From Austropuccinia psidii (taxonomy: Eukaryota; Basidiomycota; Pucciniomycetes; Pucciniales; Sphaerophragmiaceae): 64,000 nt of DNA. This document shows, in pieces, positions 9,801-21,540 of this stretch. The position numbers were made by a program, and so were the translations under genes. The notes under the pieces are model-generated. The model did not search any database, was not told the DNA's origin, and was given only the letters and a program-made list of their open reading frames with translations. Position 1 is the stretch's first letter; each line of letters begins with the position of its first letter. The DNA lies in assembly GCA_023105745.1 (NCBI GenBank), contig JALGQZ010000005.1, forward strand, positions 65,799,019-65,863,018, read 5' to 3'.

Positions 9801-11680
9801 TATGTTATCAGAAGATTTAATAATTTCACAGTAAATTTCAACTTTTTGAACATTTTTTTGAAAAGTGTTAATAAGCTTAAACTCAAAGCTGCATAGGTTT
9901 TATGCAAACTTACCAAGAATTTAGTTAAATTTAAGGTGTTCTGTAGATTTACTGAATTTGCTAAGGATTTTCCATACAGAATGTAAATCCTGTGTGAGCT
10001 CAATTTGAAAGGGTTTAAGGCCATATTATGGCTTTAAATAAATAAAAGGGCAAAATCCATGCAGAAAGGTGGGACAAAGGAAAAAGACCAAAAAGAGCTA
10101 CAGTACCCAAATTTTCAGATATGCAAGGATTCAATTAAGGTTTTCCACCCTTATTGTGGTATTTTTAACCTTATTTAAGCTTTAAGATCAGACTTTGATC
10201 CAATCTTAAAGCTTAAACTGGTTTTATTCCAATTTGGTCAGGAATTTCAAGCTGCCAAAGGGTAAATTCCAATATGCAAGCTTGTAATCAAGGCTTTAAG
10301 ACCTTTCAAAGCTTAAGTAAGCTTAAATATTTAAGGTTACAAGTATCAAAACCTTATTAAAAGTTAAGGTTTGGTGTGCATTTCTATTTTGTGCATAAAA
10401 ACAGCAATAACTTCAAAAATTCATCAGAAATCCAATTCTCAATGGATTTTCTTGAAAATTTTACACAGCTTACAAATTCATGTCATCTGTGTATAGATCA
10501 AGTTCTAAGTATCTTTCTTAAACAGGTGAAATTTTTAATTAGCTTTGAAATTAACCATTTCAATTATCCTTAAAGAAAATTAAGATTTATTTCAAAATTT
10601 ATTAAAAATTCAGTTTAAAATATGTTTTCTTGAAACTTTATCTTTAAGTTTTTGATGTGATAAAATTTGATATAAACAAACTCCTTTTATATTAAACCTT
10701 AAAATAATTAATATCAAAGAGTATTAAAGTTACTTTGAGTTAAAAAAACACTGATAATTTCAAATTGGAATTAAAATAAATTACCTTAAGCTAAGGACCT
10801 TAATATTAACCATGGTTTTGCAGTTTTGACCTTAAAATTCCCTCAATATACATTCTTAATCATTCAAGCTGAACTGCAGACATAAAAAGAGCCTACACAT
10901 CACTTTTTTGTCAATCACAACTATCATTCCAATCAATTAGAAATTGTAAACAAGTAATATTTTATTAACTATAAAATCTTATTATTAAAGTAATTTCTTA
11001 AGTATTTTATTCTTCATTAAATCTTAATTTGAAGAATTGAAATAATATAACTCATATTATTGTTGTAATCAACAATAATATATTTTATTATATAAAAATA
11101 TCTTTTTTTTTAAATCCACAAATTCCTCTTATTTTATCACAAGAAATTTGTTTTTACCTTTCAAATATTGTTTTTTTCTGTTGCTTTAGCTTATAAACAT
11201 TAATTAATATGATGACTGTTGCTCTTTGAATTGTTTTATTGAATAAATATTATAAGTAATTTTTCTCTCAAGCTCTATATTTTTTTATCTATTATTAGTT
11301 TTTTTATATAGAATTTTTCTATAAGAATTATCTCTTCAAAGTGTGTGTCATTATTTCTTTCATGAATAATATTTATATAATTCATATATGGCTAAATATT
11401 ATTATTTTCCATGTGTAATTGTCTCATTAAGAGCTTTACATTCCTTATTGTTATAATTTTCAGTGACTATAACAATAATAGCATAATTATATTTTATTAC
11501 AATTATTAAGATTTTCAATTATTATTAAATTATTTGATAGTTATTAAAGTTCCTTCTGTTATATAATTATATTAAATTTTTGGCTATAATATCTCATTAT
11601 ATTATACTTTCTACTGAGGAAAGTCATGATACTCCTGATATTTGCTAATATTATCAAGATTTTCATAGACAAACATTACA
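9801..11680 (+). repeat. 5' LTR of element B, left 234 bases displaced by element A
   Basis: Aligns to 17619-19507 along its whole length (1880 against 1889 bases). It starts TATGTTATCAGAAGATTT against TATGTTATTAGAAGATTT in the 3' copy and ends in CAAACATTACA. The missing first 234 LTR bases (17385-17618 in the 3' copy) must lie on the far side of element A, outside the window. The LTR is AT-rich with recurring AAGCTTAA-type motifs in its first 600 bases. Open frames within it (for example 9782-10024 minus and 10376-10573 plus) are not genes. Confidence 0.88.
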
Positions 11681-11682
11681 TT

Positions 11683-11694
11683 TGGGGGCCTGGA
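11683..11694 (+). other. Primer-binding-site-like motif of element B
   Basis: TGGGGGCCTGGA starts two bases after the LTR end at 11680. The first 11 bases are identical to those of element A although the LTRs are unrelated, which supports a functional site. Confidence 0.55.
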
Positions 11695-12200
11695 TGTGAT
11701 CTTAACCAATTTTTGGGACATAAATCATATTATAGACCTTATTTTAATATTTTTTGACGTAAAATTGCCATATTTACTTTAATATTGGCTTCTTTGGTAC
11801 TTATCCCTTATAGCAATCTTTATATTATTAAAAAAGTTATTTTTCTTAAGAATATTATTTGAAACAATATACTATTGAGTGATCTGGAATAAATTTCTAT
11901 TTTCTAACTAGTGGCTTTTTCACATCAAAGACTTGAAATTTATTCTTTGAACTATTCTATTATAAAGTGAATAATAATACAATTCAGATTAATAACTTAT
12001 TTATTGCATAATTATTATTTCTTTAATGAGAATGAAAAAAGTTACAAGTTAAAAATATTTACTTAAAAATATTTTTCTTTACTCTTTAGCCATTTTTCTT
12101 TATTTTTTATGTAATTAGCCATAAATTAAATCAAAACAACTTTATCCAATAAGTTGAGCTAGTAATTTATTTTTATTGATTAATAAAATAACATATATTT
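11695..12200 (+). other. Leader of element B
   Basis: About 500 bases of AT-rich DNA between the PBS and the first gag-like frame, with no coding frame. It ends in a pyrimidine-rich TTTTGTTTTATCTAG at about 12200-12214, which resembles a 3' splice site directly before the readable gag frame. No convincing 5' splice site was seen. Confidence 0.35.
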
Positions 12201-15139
12201 TTGTTTTATCTAGTCTCATCCATTAGAGAAAGCTCTTCTGACTCTAGTATCTCAGATTCAAGTATTGAAATTCAAACCATCCCAGCACCAAGGGGCTTAA
12301 TTACCAAAGAATCCTTTAAAGGTCCAGAAGGTGAATTCAATACATTTCTTAGTCTAATTCTTTTCAAAATTGATGTGAAATTACTCCTACTAGAAGTGGA
12401 AGTAGCTACTCCATCCAATCAAATGGATCTGGACCAGGACATTCAAGTCATAAATCAAAAAGACAAGAATGTCAGCCAAGAGGAGAGGCACAAATGGAGG
12501 ATGCCAGAACTTCCACCAGTTCCCAAATGTTGGTCAGCACCTTTGACACTCTTATTGAGAGTCCAGAAGCTGACACAGATGCTATTCCTGTTGTCAGACC
12601 TGAATCATTTCCAAAAAGCAATAGTAGAAATATATCAGTCTCAGTAGAAGAACTGGTATATGGCAGAAAATAAGAAGGAGTGGGAACTTCTTCCAATTCT
12701 TTGGATAGGAAAAATGAACCCTTATCTTCAAGTTAAGAATTTCATGGGAAATAAAATACTCAAGACCTTCTGAAGGGCTGGACACCCATTTCTTGCAAAG
12801 GACAAATCCAAAACATAAAACCTTGGTTGAAAAACCAAAGAATTTTGTCAGAGGACCAGAAGAAAGAGTTGAACCAAAAGAGGGAAAACAACCAATTGGA
12901 AGCTCCTCAAGCCTCAACAAGTGTGAAAAAAGGAAAAGAAAGCCCCAAAGAGTAATTAGAAGGGAAAGTCAAAGTCCAAGTGGAACAAGCCTTTCCCACA
13001 GAATTACAGAATTCTAAAGAAAGAAAAGAATGCCATGGACAATGTGTTCAATATGGCAAGAACTCTGATGTAATTAAAAAACATGGAGAAAAGATTTAAT
13101 CAATCCTTTTGAAATAAATATACCTTTTTTGTAACAACCACTAGTCAGGGGTAAGGGTATTCAATCTTAAATCCACTCAAACACCTCAAATCAGCAATCC
13201 ACTGTGTGTATCAGAAATCTTCCTTTCTAAAACATTCATACAGTCTGGTGAATCAATACAGCCTGTCAATACTTGTACAGGTTGTAATTACCCAATACAC
13301 TTTGGATACACCATCCTGAAGCTGTATGATCACTCAACACTACCACTCCTTCTGTACAGAACCTGTATTGGCCATCCTCAATTCAATCATTGATTCCTCT
13401 CATGAAAACTCTCTGTCTGGATCAGGGCTGGTGATTCTCATATATACCAGCCCCTCTTTCTCCCCCCTGGGGATTCTTCCCCAGTTAATTAATTCATTTT
13501 ATTTATTTTTTTATAATTATTCTTACTCTTATTTTTTGGGTATCATAAGTATTGGTATCAAGTTAGTCTTTGCATTTTTCTCTTGCCTGTTCAGTATGAT
13601 GTGTGGTGGCCATATCCTTATTAACCCTCCTCTTTCCTTTTGACAGTTTGAAACAGTTGACTTGGACTTCTTTGTGGTTGGCTCTCCTATTTCTGATTCT
13701 TATTCTTGTTTCTTCTTTTCTTTTATTAGTATTTCTTAGCAATAATTACTGTCATTACACTTTTAAGTGTTTTTCCTCTTCTTATCCTTTGAGCCCTCTG
13801 CAGTGAGTCCCAGTTTACTGAGTGCCAGGCCCTCTTCACTTAGAAGAGCCCCTGTGACACTTTTAAAGCTTTTATCTCACATTGAAACTTGTAATCAAGA
13901 AATTCTAGCAACACTTAATACATTTGAGAATATCTAACAAAAGGTAGGTAGAGATATTTTACAAGTGGAAGAGTCACAAAAGACCATTATTGGTCCAGAA
14001 AATGTTAATAAAGACAATATTCTTTCTTTGACACATATTTGTGAGAGGATTGAGTCCGAAGTCACTTGACTTAATAAACCAGATTCTAATTCAATTTCTT
14101 TTATTACTAAACAATTAAAATATTTAATAATACAAGCTCAAAACTTGGAAAATTCAACTGCCCACAATGCAGCTCTTTTCCAAGAACAATTGGAAAAAAG
14201 TGATAAATAAATACTCTAATTTGAAGAAGATTTTCAATCAAGTATTAACAATATTTTGCTAAACATGAGTTCCGAAGACAGACCACACCAATTCATGACA
14301 GAAGTGTGTTGAACTTGAATAATTACTTACATCATACAATTTCAAGAAATGCAGAAGTGGATTCTGCCTGTAATCTTCAGGACATTCCCAAGTTAGAGGA
14401 ATGGCCAACCTTCAGTTGTGAATGAGAATATAATCATATGGAATATATGAGAACAATTGATAGGTTCAAAGACAAATTTAACATACCATATAAATACATA
14501 AGCTCCATATTACACTCATTATTTACCAAATCAGAAAAATAAAAGGTATTATAAAATCAGGAAAGACCATGCTGAACACTCCTGGCCTTGGTGGAAAGAA
14601 AAAATTGTTTCCAAATGGGAAAATGATTCCTGGAGATTTAAAATGGAAAATTCCTTTGAAAAAGCCATTTTTAATATTGAGAAGGACAAGCCCATGTCCT
14701 GGTTTCTTAAACAGAAGGAAAGATTAAATTTCCTTCATCCTGATATGTCTGAAACAATCGTACATCAAAGGATATCAAGAAAGTGTGGTGGTGACCTTGA
14801 GCATGCTATAAGAAGCAGATTTATTGATCCTTGCTCTACAGAAGATCATATTGATTTCATGGAAGACATCAGTACCAGAAAAAAAAATTGGTAGAAATTG
14901 GTATAAGCCCCAAATAGACAGAAAGACTAGTGGAAAACCAATTTCAAGACCAAGTTACTTTAAAATTTCATAAATGTGGAAGTACATCTCATTTGGCTAA
15001 TACTTGTCCAAAAAGGACAAGAATTAATGAGATAGAAATTGAAAAGTCTGAAGACACAAAGAAACAGTTTATGTATCTTTATGTGAAATTGATTCTGAGC
15101 CTTCTGAAGAAGAATAACTGCCAGATGAGCTTAGTATAG
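12201..15139 (+). pseudogene. Element B gag, decayed and interrupted by a solo LTR
   Basis: Readable pieces are 12201-12647 (Ser/Asp-rich start, then TKESFKGPEGEF), 12793-13017 (basic), 13860-14280 (coiled-coil-like), 14350-14640 (capsid with LEEWPTFS-like text and FKDKFNIP), 14643-14894 (LKQKERLNFLHPDMSE) and 14930-15139. Solo LTR D splits it at 13130-13859. The last piece carries a zinc knuckle, FHKCGSTSHLANTCPK, in which the first cysteine of CX2CX4HX4C has become phenylalanine. Several frameshifts and stops make it non-functional. Gag would bind and package the element RNA. Confidence 0.75.
13130..13859 (+). repeat. Solo LTR, family D, inserted in element B gag
   Basis: About 730 bases from TGTAACAACC to CCTGTGACA (TG...CA). 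Base composition differs from the surrounding gag; it includes a pyrimidine-rich C/T stretch. CTTTT follows the right end and CTTTTT precedes the left end, an imperfect 5-base duplication in a T tract. A diverged copy lies in inverted orientation at 36242-36890: for example TTAATTAACTGGGGAA occurs at 36594 and, as its complement, near 13475, and CCTGGCACTCAG occurs at 36271 and complemented near 13818. Two independent copies with the same ends support a real LTR family. Confidence 0.72.
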
Positions 15140-15672
15140 AAAACATTAATGTATCCTTTGGAGTCACAGAAGTGAATACTCACTTACCACAGTACATTGA
15201 TGAATGTATGGATCTCATACATATGCAAGATTCCAAAATACAGAAACCCAATCCTTCCAGAGGAAAGTTTTATACGTCTAGATCATCTTGTATCACTAAT
15301 ATTGTGATAAACAACAAATAAGCCAAGATATATATTGACTAAGGTGCTTCCTGCACTTGTGTTGGCAAAGATTATCTTGCCAGAATCTATACTGATTGGC
15401 AGGAACAATGTATGCAAATTGAAGGTATAAAATTCAGCAGTGCTAGCCAAAATATGCACCCTTTGGGCATTCTTGAGGCAGAAATGATATTTCCTCACCC
15501 TGCAGAAAGTATCAGACTAAACGTTTTATTTCTTATTATGAATAATTTCACGTCACAAAATTTTATACTTGGTAGTTATTATCTCAATATTTATGATATT
15601 GATATTAATAATCATAAGGACATATATTCAACTATAGGGGTAAAAAGGCCGAAATTTTCTTTTCCTCTATAA
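15140..15672 (+). pseudogene. Element B protease (retropepsin), stop in the active site
   Basis: An acidic linker (ELSIENINVSFGVTEVN, about 15128-15178) leads into the protease. The catalytic triplet region reads IYID-stop-GASC (about 15329-15355): a TAA replaces the Ser or Thr of Asp-Ser/Thr-Gly. The rest is readable at 15412-15672: IKFSSASQNMHPLGILEAEM, then NFILGSYYLNIYDIDI. It matches residues after the active site in element A (HCSIVARNYL onward). The protease would cleave the gag-pol polyprotein; this copy cannot. Confidence 0.8.
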
Positions 15673-17160
15673 AAAAGGGAAATAAATGTCATTAGACAAG
15701 TCAAAAATTCTAATAAGGAAATATTTGTGACAGATCAATTGATTAAAGCACAAATGAGTCCTGAATTAACATTAGAAATGAAGGAAGCCCTTATTGAAAT
15801 CTTATTTAAATTTAGAGAAGCCATTTCTTCTGATAATGAACCACTTGGGGATATTAAAGGCCATGAAGTGTACATTATGCTTAATTTTAAAAGACCTTAC
15901 CCTCCACTATTAGGAAGACCAGCCTACCCAGATATCCCCAGGGCTAGAGAAGCATTGGAAACTCATATTAATGAGCTGATGAGACTGGGTGTTCTTAAAA
16001 ATGTTTGGCATAATGAGAAAGTAGAAGTCACAACCTCTGTAATTATTACTTGGAATGTGGATAGATCAAATATGGTTGGTGATTTTAAAGCATTGAATTC
16101 CTATACTATTCCAGATAGGTATCCAATTCCTGGAATCCATGAGACTCTTACTCAATTATCCAAAGCAAAATTTATAAATTCCACAGATGCTCTTAAAGGC
16201 TTCCATCAGAATTTTTTGACACCTCATTCTAGGAAATTATTGAGAAGAATTTCTCATTTTGGTGTTTATTAATACTTGAGGATGCCTTTCGGTATTATAA
16301 TGCACCCTCTCATTATCAAAGAATGATGAATACCATTTTTCCACATGAATTATCAGAGGGATGGTTAATCATTTATATTGATAACATTATTATTTTTTCA
16401 AACACCTGGTAATTTCATTTAAAGAGACTTTGATTAGTACTTAAGAAAATTATTCAAGTTAACAAGAAAATATCTCTTAAGAAATTTAATTTTGGGTTTC
16501 ATGAGTTAAAAGCTCTGGGGAATGTAGTTTCAGGACTGAGCCTTTGTATTAATAAAACCAAAGTGGCCACAGTTTTACTGAACCAAATGCCCCAGAACAA
16601 GAAATAAATTCTGTCTTTCTTATGATTTTCCATTTACTACAGGAAACACCTTGAAGATTTTGATATCCATTCCAGATCATTGTACAGTATTTGTGATCAA
16701 CAAACTTTCCTTTAAATGACACAAGAGAAGATTCTAGCATATGATAAGGCCAAATATGCCTTAACCAATGCACCATTATTATAAATTCCAGGCTTTAAAC
16801 TTCTTTTCATGCTGTGTATTGATGCATGTGGTGAAGATCTAGTTGCAGCTCTTCATCAAGTTAATATTGTCAATGATAAGCCTTATGAAGGTCCAGTTTG
16901 TTTTATCTCAAGACAAATTAAACTCACAGAGGCTAAATATGGAGCAAGCCAGATGGAGTGCCTTTTTTGTGTTTGGGCTCTGTAAAAACTTCATTATTAT
17001 CTTGATGGTAGTGTGTTCAAAGTTCTTACTGATTGTAATTCAGTTGAATCACTTCTTAACATGGAAAATCCAAACAGACACATGTTAGAATGTCAAATTG
17101 CTATACAGAAGTACAGAGGCAATATGACAATAGTACATAAAGCTGGAAATACATGAATGC
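15673..17160 (+). pseudogene. Element B reverse transcriptase and RNase H, decayed
   Basis: The longest open part is 15727-16272, with KRPYPPLLGRPAYP (about 15889), VGDFKALNSYTIPDRYPIP (about 16075) and STDALKGFHQN (about 16180). Motif A aspartate is kept. After a stop and frameshift near 16270 the text continues: RMPFG, then YIDN instead of YIDD (16374-16385), so the second catalytic aspartate is lost. RNase H follows: [16 protein letters not shown] (about 16812), [20 protein letters not shown] (about 16890) and [12 protein letters not shown] (about 17022). A stop and frameshift fall at about 17154. Multiple stops make it inactive. Confidence 0.88.
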
Positions 17161-17384
17161 TGATGGATTTAGTATATGGGAATTACCCAATACACCTGAT
17201 AATCCTTCTTATTCTCCTACAAATGCAGAACCTCAAATTCTGATTGCAGGGATTATCATCACAGATGTAGGAACAGAATTCTTTGAAGAAGTTAGAGAAA
17301 GCTATAAGAAATAGAGAAATTTCCATCTTCTTACTTCTCCACTTGACAAATAAAATTGTAGTAAGTCATTTTGGTGGTGGGGAA
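17161..17384 (+). pseudogene. Element B post-RNase H remnant; integrase deleted; polypurine tract
   Basis: Only a short linker survives, with IIITDVGTEFFEEVRESYKK (about 17242-17312), corresponding to ISSSELHTEFFNAVMKTYAK just upstream of the element A integrase (about 6817-6876). About 60 bases later the 3' LTR begins. The zinc-binding domain, catalytic core and chromodomain are absent. A purine-rich tract, TTGGTGGTGGGGAA (17371-17384), sits at the LTR border as expected for the plus-strand primer. The deletion end lies at about 17345-17365. Confidence 0.75.
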
Positions 17385-19507
17385 TGTGGGCCTGTGAGAT
17401 ATGTATGAAATATCCATAAGGCCAAAAATAACTTTATACACAGTTTATTTAGTCTTAAACAGACCTATCAATTGAATTTCAAATAAAAAAATAACAAGAA
17501 AAACTATAGATTTTTTTTGGATAAACAAAGTTACAATCAGTATGCCATTTTCGGATTATACACCAAAAATAACCTAGGGTAGACCCATAGGGTTTTATGC
17601 CCAAAAATAGTTATTTCTTATGTTATTAGAAGATTTAAGAATCTCACAGTAAGATTGAAACTTTTTGAACATTTTTCAAAATTGTTAATAAGCTTAAACT
17701 TAAATTTGCATAAGGTTTATGCAAGCTTACTAAAATTTAGTTAAATTTAAGGTGTGGTGTATATTTACTGAATTGGCTAAGGATTTTCCATACAGGATGT
17801 AAATCCTGCATGAGCTCAATTTAAAAGGGTTTAAGGCCATAGTATGGCTTTAAATAAATAAAAGGGCAAAATCCACACAGAAAGGTGGGACAAAGGAAAA
17901 AGAACAAACAGAGCTGGGTACCCAACTTTTTGGATCTGCAAGGATTCACTCAAGTTTTTCCACATTTATTGTGGTATTTTCAACCTTATTTAAGCTTTAA
18001 TATTAGACTTTGATCCAATATTAAAGTTGAAACTGGTTTTCTTCAAATTTGGTCAGGAATTTCAAGCTGCCAAAGGGTAAATCCCAATATGCAAGCTTTA
18101 AATAAAGGCTGTAAAAACTTTCAAATCTTAAATAAGCTTAAAACTTTAAATTCACAAGTATCAAAGCCCTATCAAAAGCTAAGGTTTGGTGTGAATTGCT
18201 ATTTTTTGTGGAAAAATAGCAATAACTTCAAAAATTCATTAAAAATCCAATTCTTGATGGATTTGCTTGAAAATTTCACATAGCTTAAAAATGCATTTTA
18301 TCTGTGTAAAAATCAAATTTTAAGTATATTTCTTAAGAAAATTCATTTCTAATTAGCCTTGCAATTAACCATTTCTAATTATTCTTAAAGAAAATTAAGA
18401 TTTCTCTAAAAATTAATTAAAAATTCAGTTGAAAATATTTTTTCTTGAAACTTCATTCTTAAGTTTCTAATGTGACAAAATTCAATATAAATAAATTTAT
18501 TTCATATTAAAACCTAAAATAATTAATTTAAAAGAGGATTAAAGTTACTTGGAGTTAAGAAGAACATTGGTAATTTTAAATTGGAATTAATGATAAGTTA
18601 CCTTAAGCTAAGAATCTTATTTTTAGCCATGGTTTTTCATCTTTTACCTTATAACACCCTCTATATCCATTATGACTTATGAGATCTGCTCTTCAGGTTC
18701 AAAAAAAGCCTACACATCACTGTTTTTGTCCATCACAATTATCATTCCAATCAATTAGACATTTTAAACAAGTAATATATTAGTAATTATAAAATCTTAT
18801 TATTAAAGTAATTTTAGAATTATTTTATTCTTTATTGAATCTTAATTTTCAGAATTGAAATTTTAGAAATCATAGAAATCACATTATTGTTTTAATCATC
18901 AATTATATATTTTATTATATAAAATTATTGTCTTAAATATCTTTTTTTAAAATCCCCAAATTCCTCTACAAAAGTCTCAAATCTTATTTTACCATAAGAA
19001 AGTTGGTTTCATCCTTTAAAATATTGGTTTTTGGCGTGTTTTTAACTTATAAACATTATTCAATATAGTAACTGTTGTTGTTTGAATTTTTGTATTGAAT
19101 AAATATTATAAGTAACTTTTCTTTAAAGTTATGAATTTTTTAATATCTTATTAGTTTTTTCATATAGAATTTTTCTATAAGAATTGTCTCTGTACAGTGT
19201 GTGTGATAGTTTCCTTTCTAAATGATATCTATATTATATATAAGTGGATAAATATTATTATTTTCCACATGTAATTGTCTCATTATAAGATTTACACTTT
19301 GTATTGTTATAATTGTCAGTAACTATAACAATTTTAAAGTAATTATAATTGTTAAATTATTCAATTATCATTAAAATTTCTTTTTTTATATAATTATATT
19401 AAATTTGTGGCTATAATATTTCATCATATTATATTTTCTACTGAGGACAGTCATAGTACTCTTGATATTAGCTATTATTATCAAGAGTTTCATAGACAAA
19501 ACTTACA
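17385..19507 (+). repeat. 3' LTR of element B (complete)
   Basis: 2123 bases from TGTGGGCCTG to AAAACTTACA with TG...CA ends. It matches the 5' LTR remnant 9801-11680 from base 17619 onward. Right of it the hAT reading frame resumes. The five bases after the end, ATACA, should be the target duplication; the other copy is outside the window. Confidence 0.88.
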
Positions 19508-21241
19508 ATACAATTGCAGTTTTTTGTTGTTGTTTCAAAAATCATTGAAAAAAGTCCCTCCACACTGGCTCCATGTGTGACCACCTCAAAAACACATATT
19601 GCAAGCCTCTTCAGTGCCAATTTGACATCTTCCCATGGCAGCTGTAGCCAATATCCAAGTGGACTAGCTTCGTTTGTTATTTTCAATGGTTACTAATTAG
19701 TGTATTAGTTCTGAATCTGAGTGAATATTGCTACAGCCTTTGCTATTTTGAGTATCATCCTTGAAATATCTCTGATTTCAGGTTTTTTTGATACAGCAAC
19801 ACACTGATATGAAGGGCTTAAAAAAATTCAACAAAATAAATGTCATTGCAAAAGGTGATACTGTGTTTTTGAATTAAATTGAGGAAGTTTTCCTTTAATG
19901 GTTTAAAGCGTGGGTAGAAATACATCTTTTTTGTCATGAAATATGTTGTGATGAGTTCTTTCCAGATGTCTCTAATTGGTTAGTTTGCACTTTCTAATTT
20001 TCCAATTGCATAAGCTACTGAGCAGAGTAGCTTAACTAAGACCTGGTTGGTGGTGAAATGATCTCTGTCTTCAATTATCATCCTCATATTTCTTTCAATA
20101 GCTGGTATATCAGAATCTGAGTTGCTTTGAAGAGCTATACAAGAATTAAAACCTTTCTCATGTTCCATGACTTAGAGACAGACATTTTCCATTGAGTACC
20201 ATCTAGTTTCACATTCAGTTTGAAGGCTATGCTGAAATTTATTTTCTTTGCACCAGGCTTCCAAGGTTTCATGCCAAAAACCTGAAGTAGTGAAAAAATT
20301 GACCAGAAGTTTATTCACTTTGATGATTACCTAAACTAAAGGATGTGTGAGAGTATTGTTAGCCATAAGCTTAAAGGCGTTTAAAAAACAGCTCACACCA
20401 ATTACATGTGTAAATTCCTGCTCAAAAATAGTCTGAATTATAGAATGATGTTTAGTATTAATGGTTTTTTATTTTAAATCAAAGTCAAATAGCTTACTTG
20501 AAAGCAAACCATCACTGATGGGGAGTCAGTTACAATTGATGTAATTCTTCCAACTTGAACATCCTTTTTATTGAGACTCTGTTTAACAGAATCTAAAATA
20601 TTCTGTGCTTCATACCATTTTTGGTACAAGTAAAGAATATCTAGGAAAAACTTCGTGTGCCTCCCACACAGAAGTAACAGGGCATAAACACTTTTTCCTG
20701 AGGTATCAGTAAAGCCATCAAGTGAAAAGGTAATATTGGCTTGGTTGCTAAGATTTTGAAGAATTTCTAACTCCTCCTTGGAATGGAGGACTATGAGTGT
20801 TTTCTCACTCATGTGTTGACAATTTGGTACTTTGGATGATGAGCATTCCAATTGTAGCTGATATTCCTTGAAATTCTCATTACTTAAAAAATGCCAAGGA
20901 ATGTTGGATTCAATCATTTCTTTCAAAAGAAGTTCATGAAGCACTCCAGTCTTCTCTTTGTATATTTTTTTGAAATAAATTGATACTCTTCCAGATTCAG
21001 CTGTGCGCTTTTGTGGAATTTTAATATTGGTAGGTGACTTTTCTGATTCCCCCTCTCTAAAATGATCCTTTGGAATTTTCTGTTTGATGTAAAGCAATCT
21101 TTTTTTGGTGGGGAATTTAGTACAACTATCTTTAATATGACTAAAGAGTATGTTTGGGTTTTCATTGTTTAAATTGATATTACAGAAGCTACATTTGGCC
21201 ATATGTCTGTTTGAAACAGTTCCACACATTTCAGACATCAT
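19508..21241 (-). pseudogene. hAT transposase with BED zinc finger, truncated by element B
   Basis: A BED-type finger (C17, C20, H35, C40) lies at the start of the 21241-20474 frame. TFSLDGFTDTSGKSVYALLL (residues 171-190) and IVTDSPSVM (residues 236-244) are the usual first half of the hAT catalytic domain. The frame ends near a GTAAGC at about 20499, possibly an intron border. Further along the minus strand come CFLNAFKLMANN (about 20380), the hAT hallmark ECETRWYSM (20190-20219) and, after frameshifts, HGASVEGLFSM (about 19572-19543) of the C-terminal dimerisation region. Homology stops at 19508, where element B inserted. The ORF has stops and shifts, so it is a pseudogene; the missing C-terminus should lie beyond the window. 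Confidence 0.85.
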
Positions 21242-21500
21242 GAATACTGTCCATCAGCTTCCATGTAATTTTGTGGGTTTGACCCAGGTCATACCATTGG
21301 ACATATTGGGTTTATGAAGAGTTTAAATAAGTTTTGAATTAATAGAGTAATGAAAATAATTTGAGAAAAAGTCTCCCTTTGAGCCAGTATCGTGTAAAAT
21401 GTGTTTTAAGATTCACTCATTAAATTATAAAACTCCAAATTTTCAACTCATAACATGTCATTTCTGTCTTACAAATGTCATATGTCAGAAAGTGCATGCA

Positions 21501-21540
21501 CCAGGGGGTTTTCCCGTCCACCCTACCCTCACCCCACCTG
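21501..21540 (-). repeat. Candidate hAT terminal inverted repeat (5' end of the transposon)
   Basis: About 260 bases upstream of the transposase start, the minus strand reads CAGGTGGGGTGAGGG and ends GGGAAAACCCCCTGG, a G-rich block starting with CAGG as many hAT ends do. If correct, the 8-base target duplication would be GTCGTGAG at 21541-21548. The partner repeat would be beyond element B, outside the window, so it cannot be confirmed here. Confidence 0.4.

Larger units (their letters stand above)
9801..19507 (+). mobile_element. Ty3/gypsy element B, a second family, integrase-less
   Basis: LTRs at 9801-11680 (left part displaced by element A) and 17385-19507 frame a decayed gag, protease, RT and RNase H in Ty3 order. 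The LTR sequence is unrelated to that of A and C, and the proteins are clearly diverged from A (for example PYPPLLGRPAYP against PYPAILRRPPYP). No integrase is present between RNase H and the 3' LTR. The whole element interrupts the hAT transposase gene at 19508, so it is younger than the hAT copy and older than element A. Confidence 0.88.

Noticed and set aside
13326..13806. Two hydrophobic frames (13326-13643 and 13603-13806) resembling small membrane proteins
   Set aside because: They lie inside solo LTR D and result from its T/C-rich composition.
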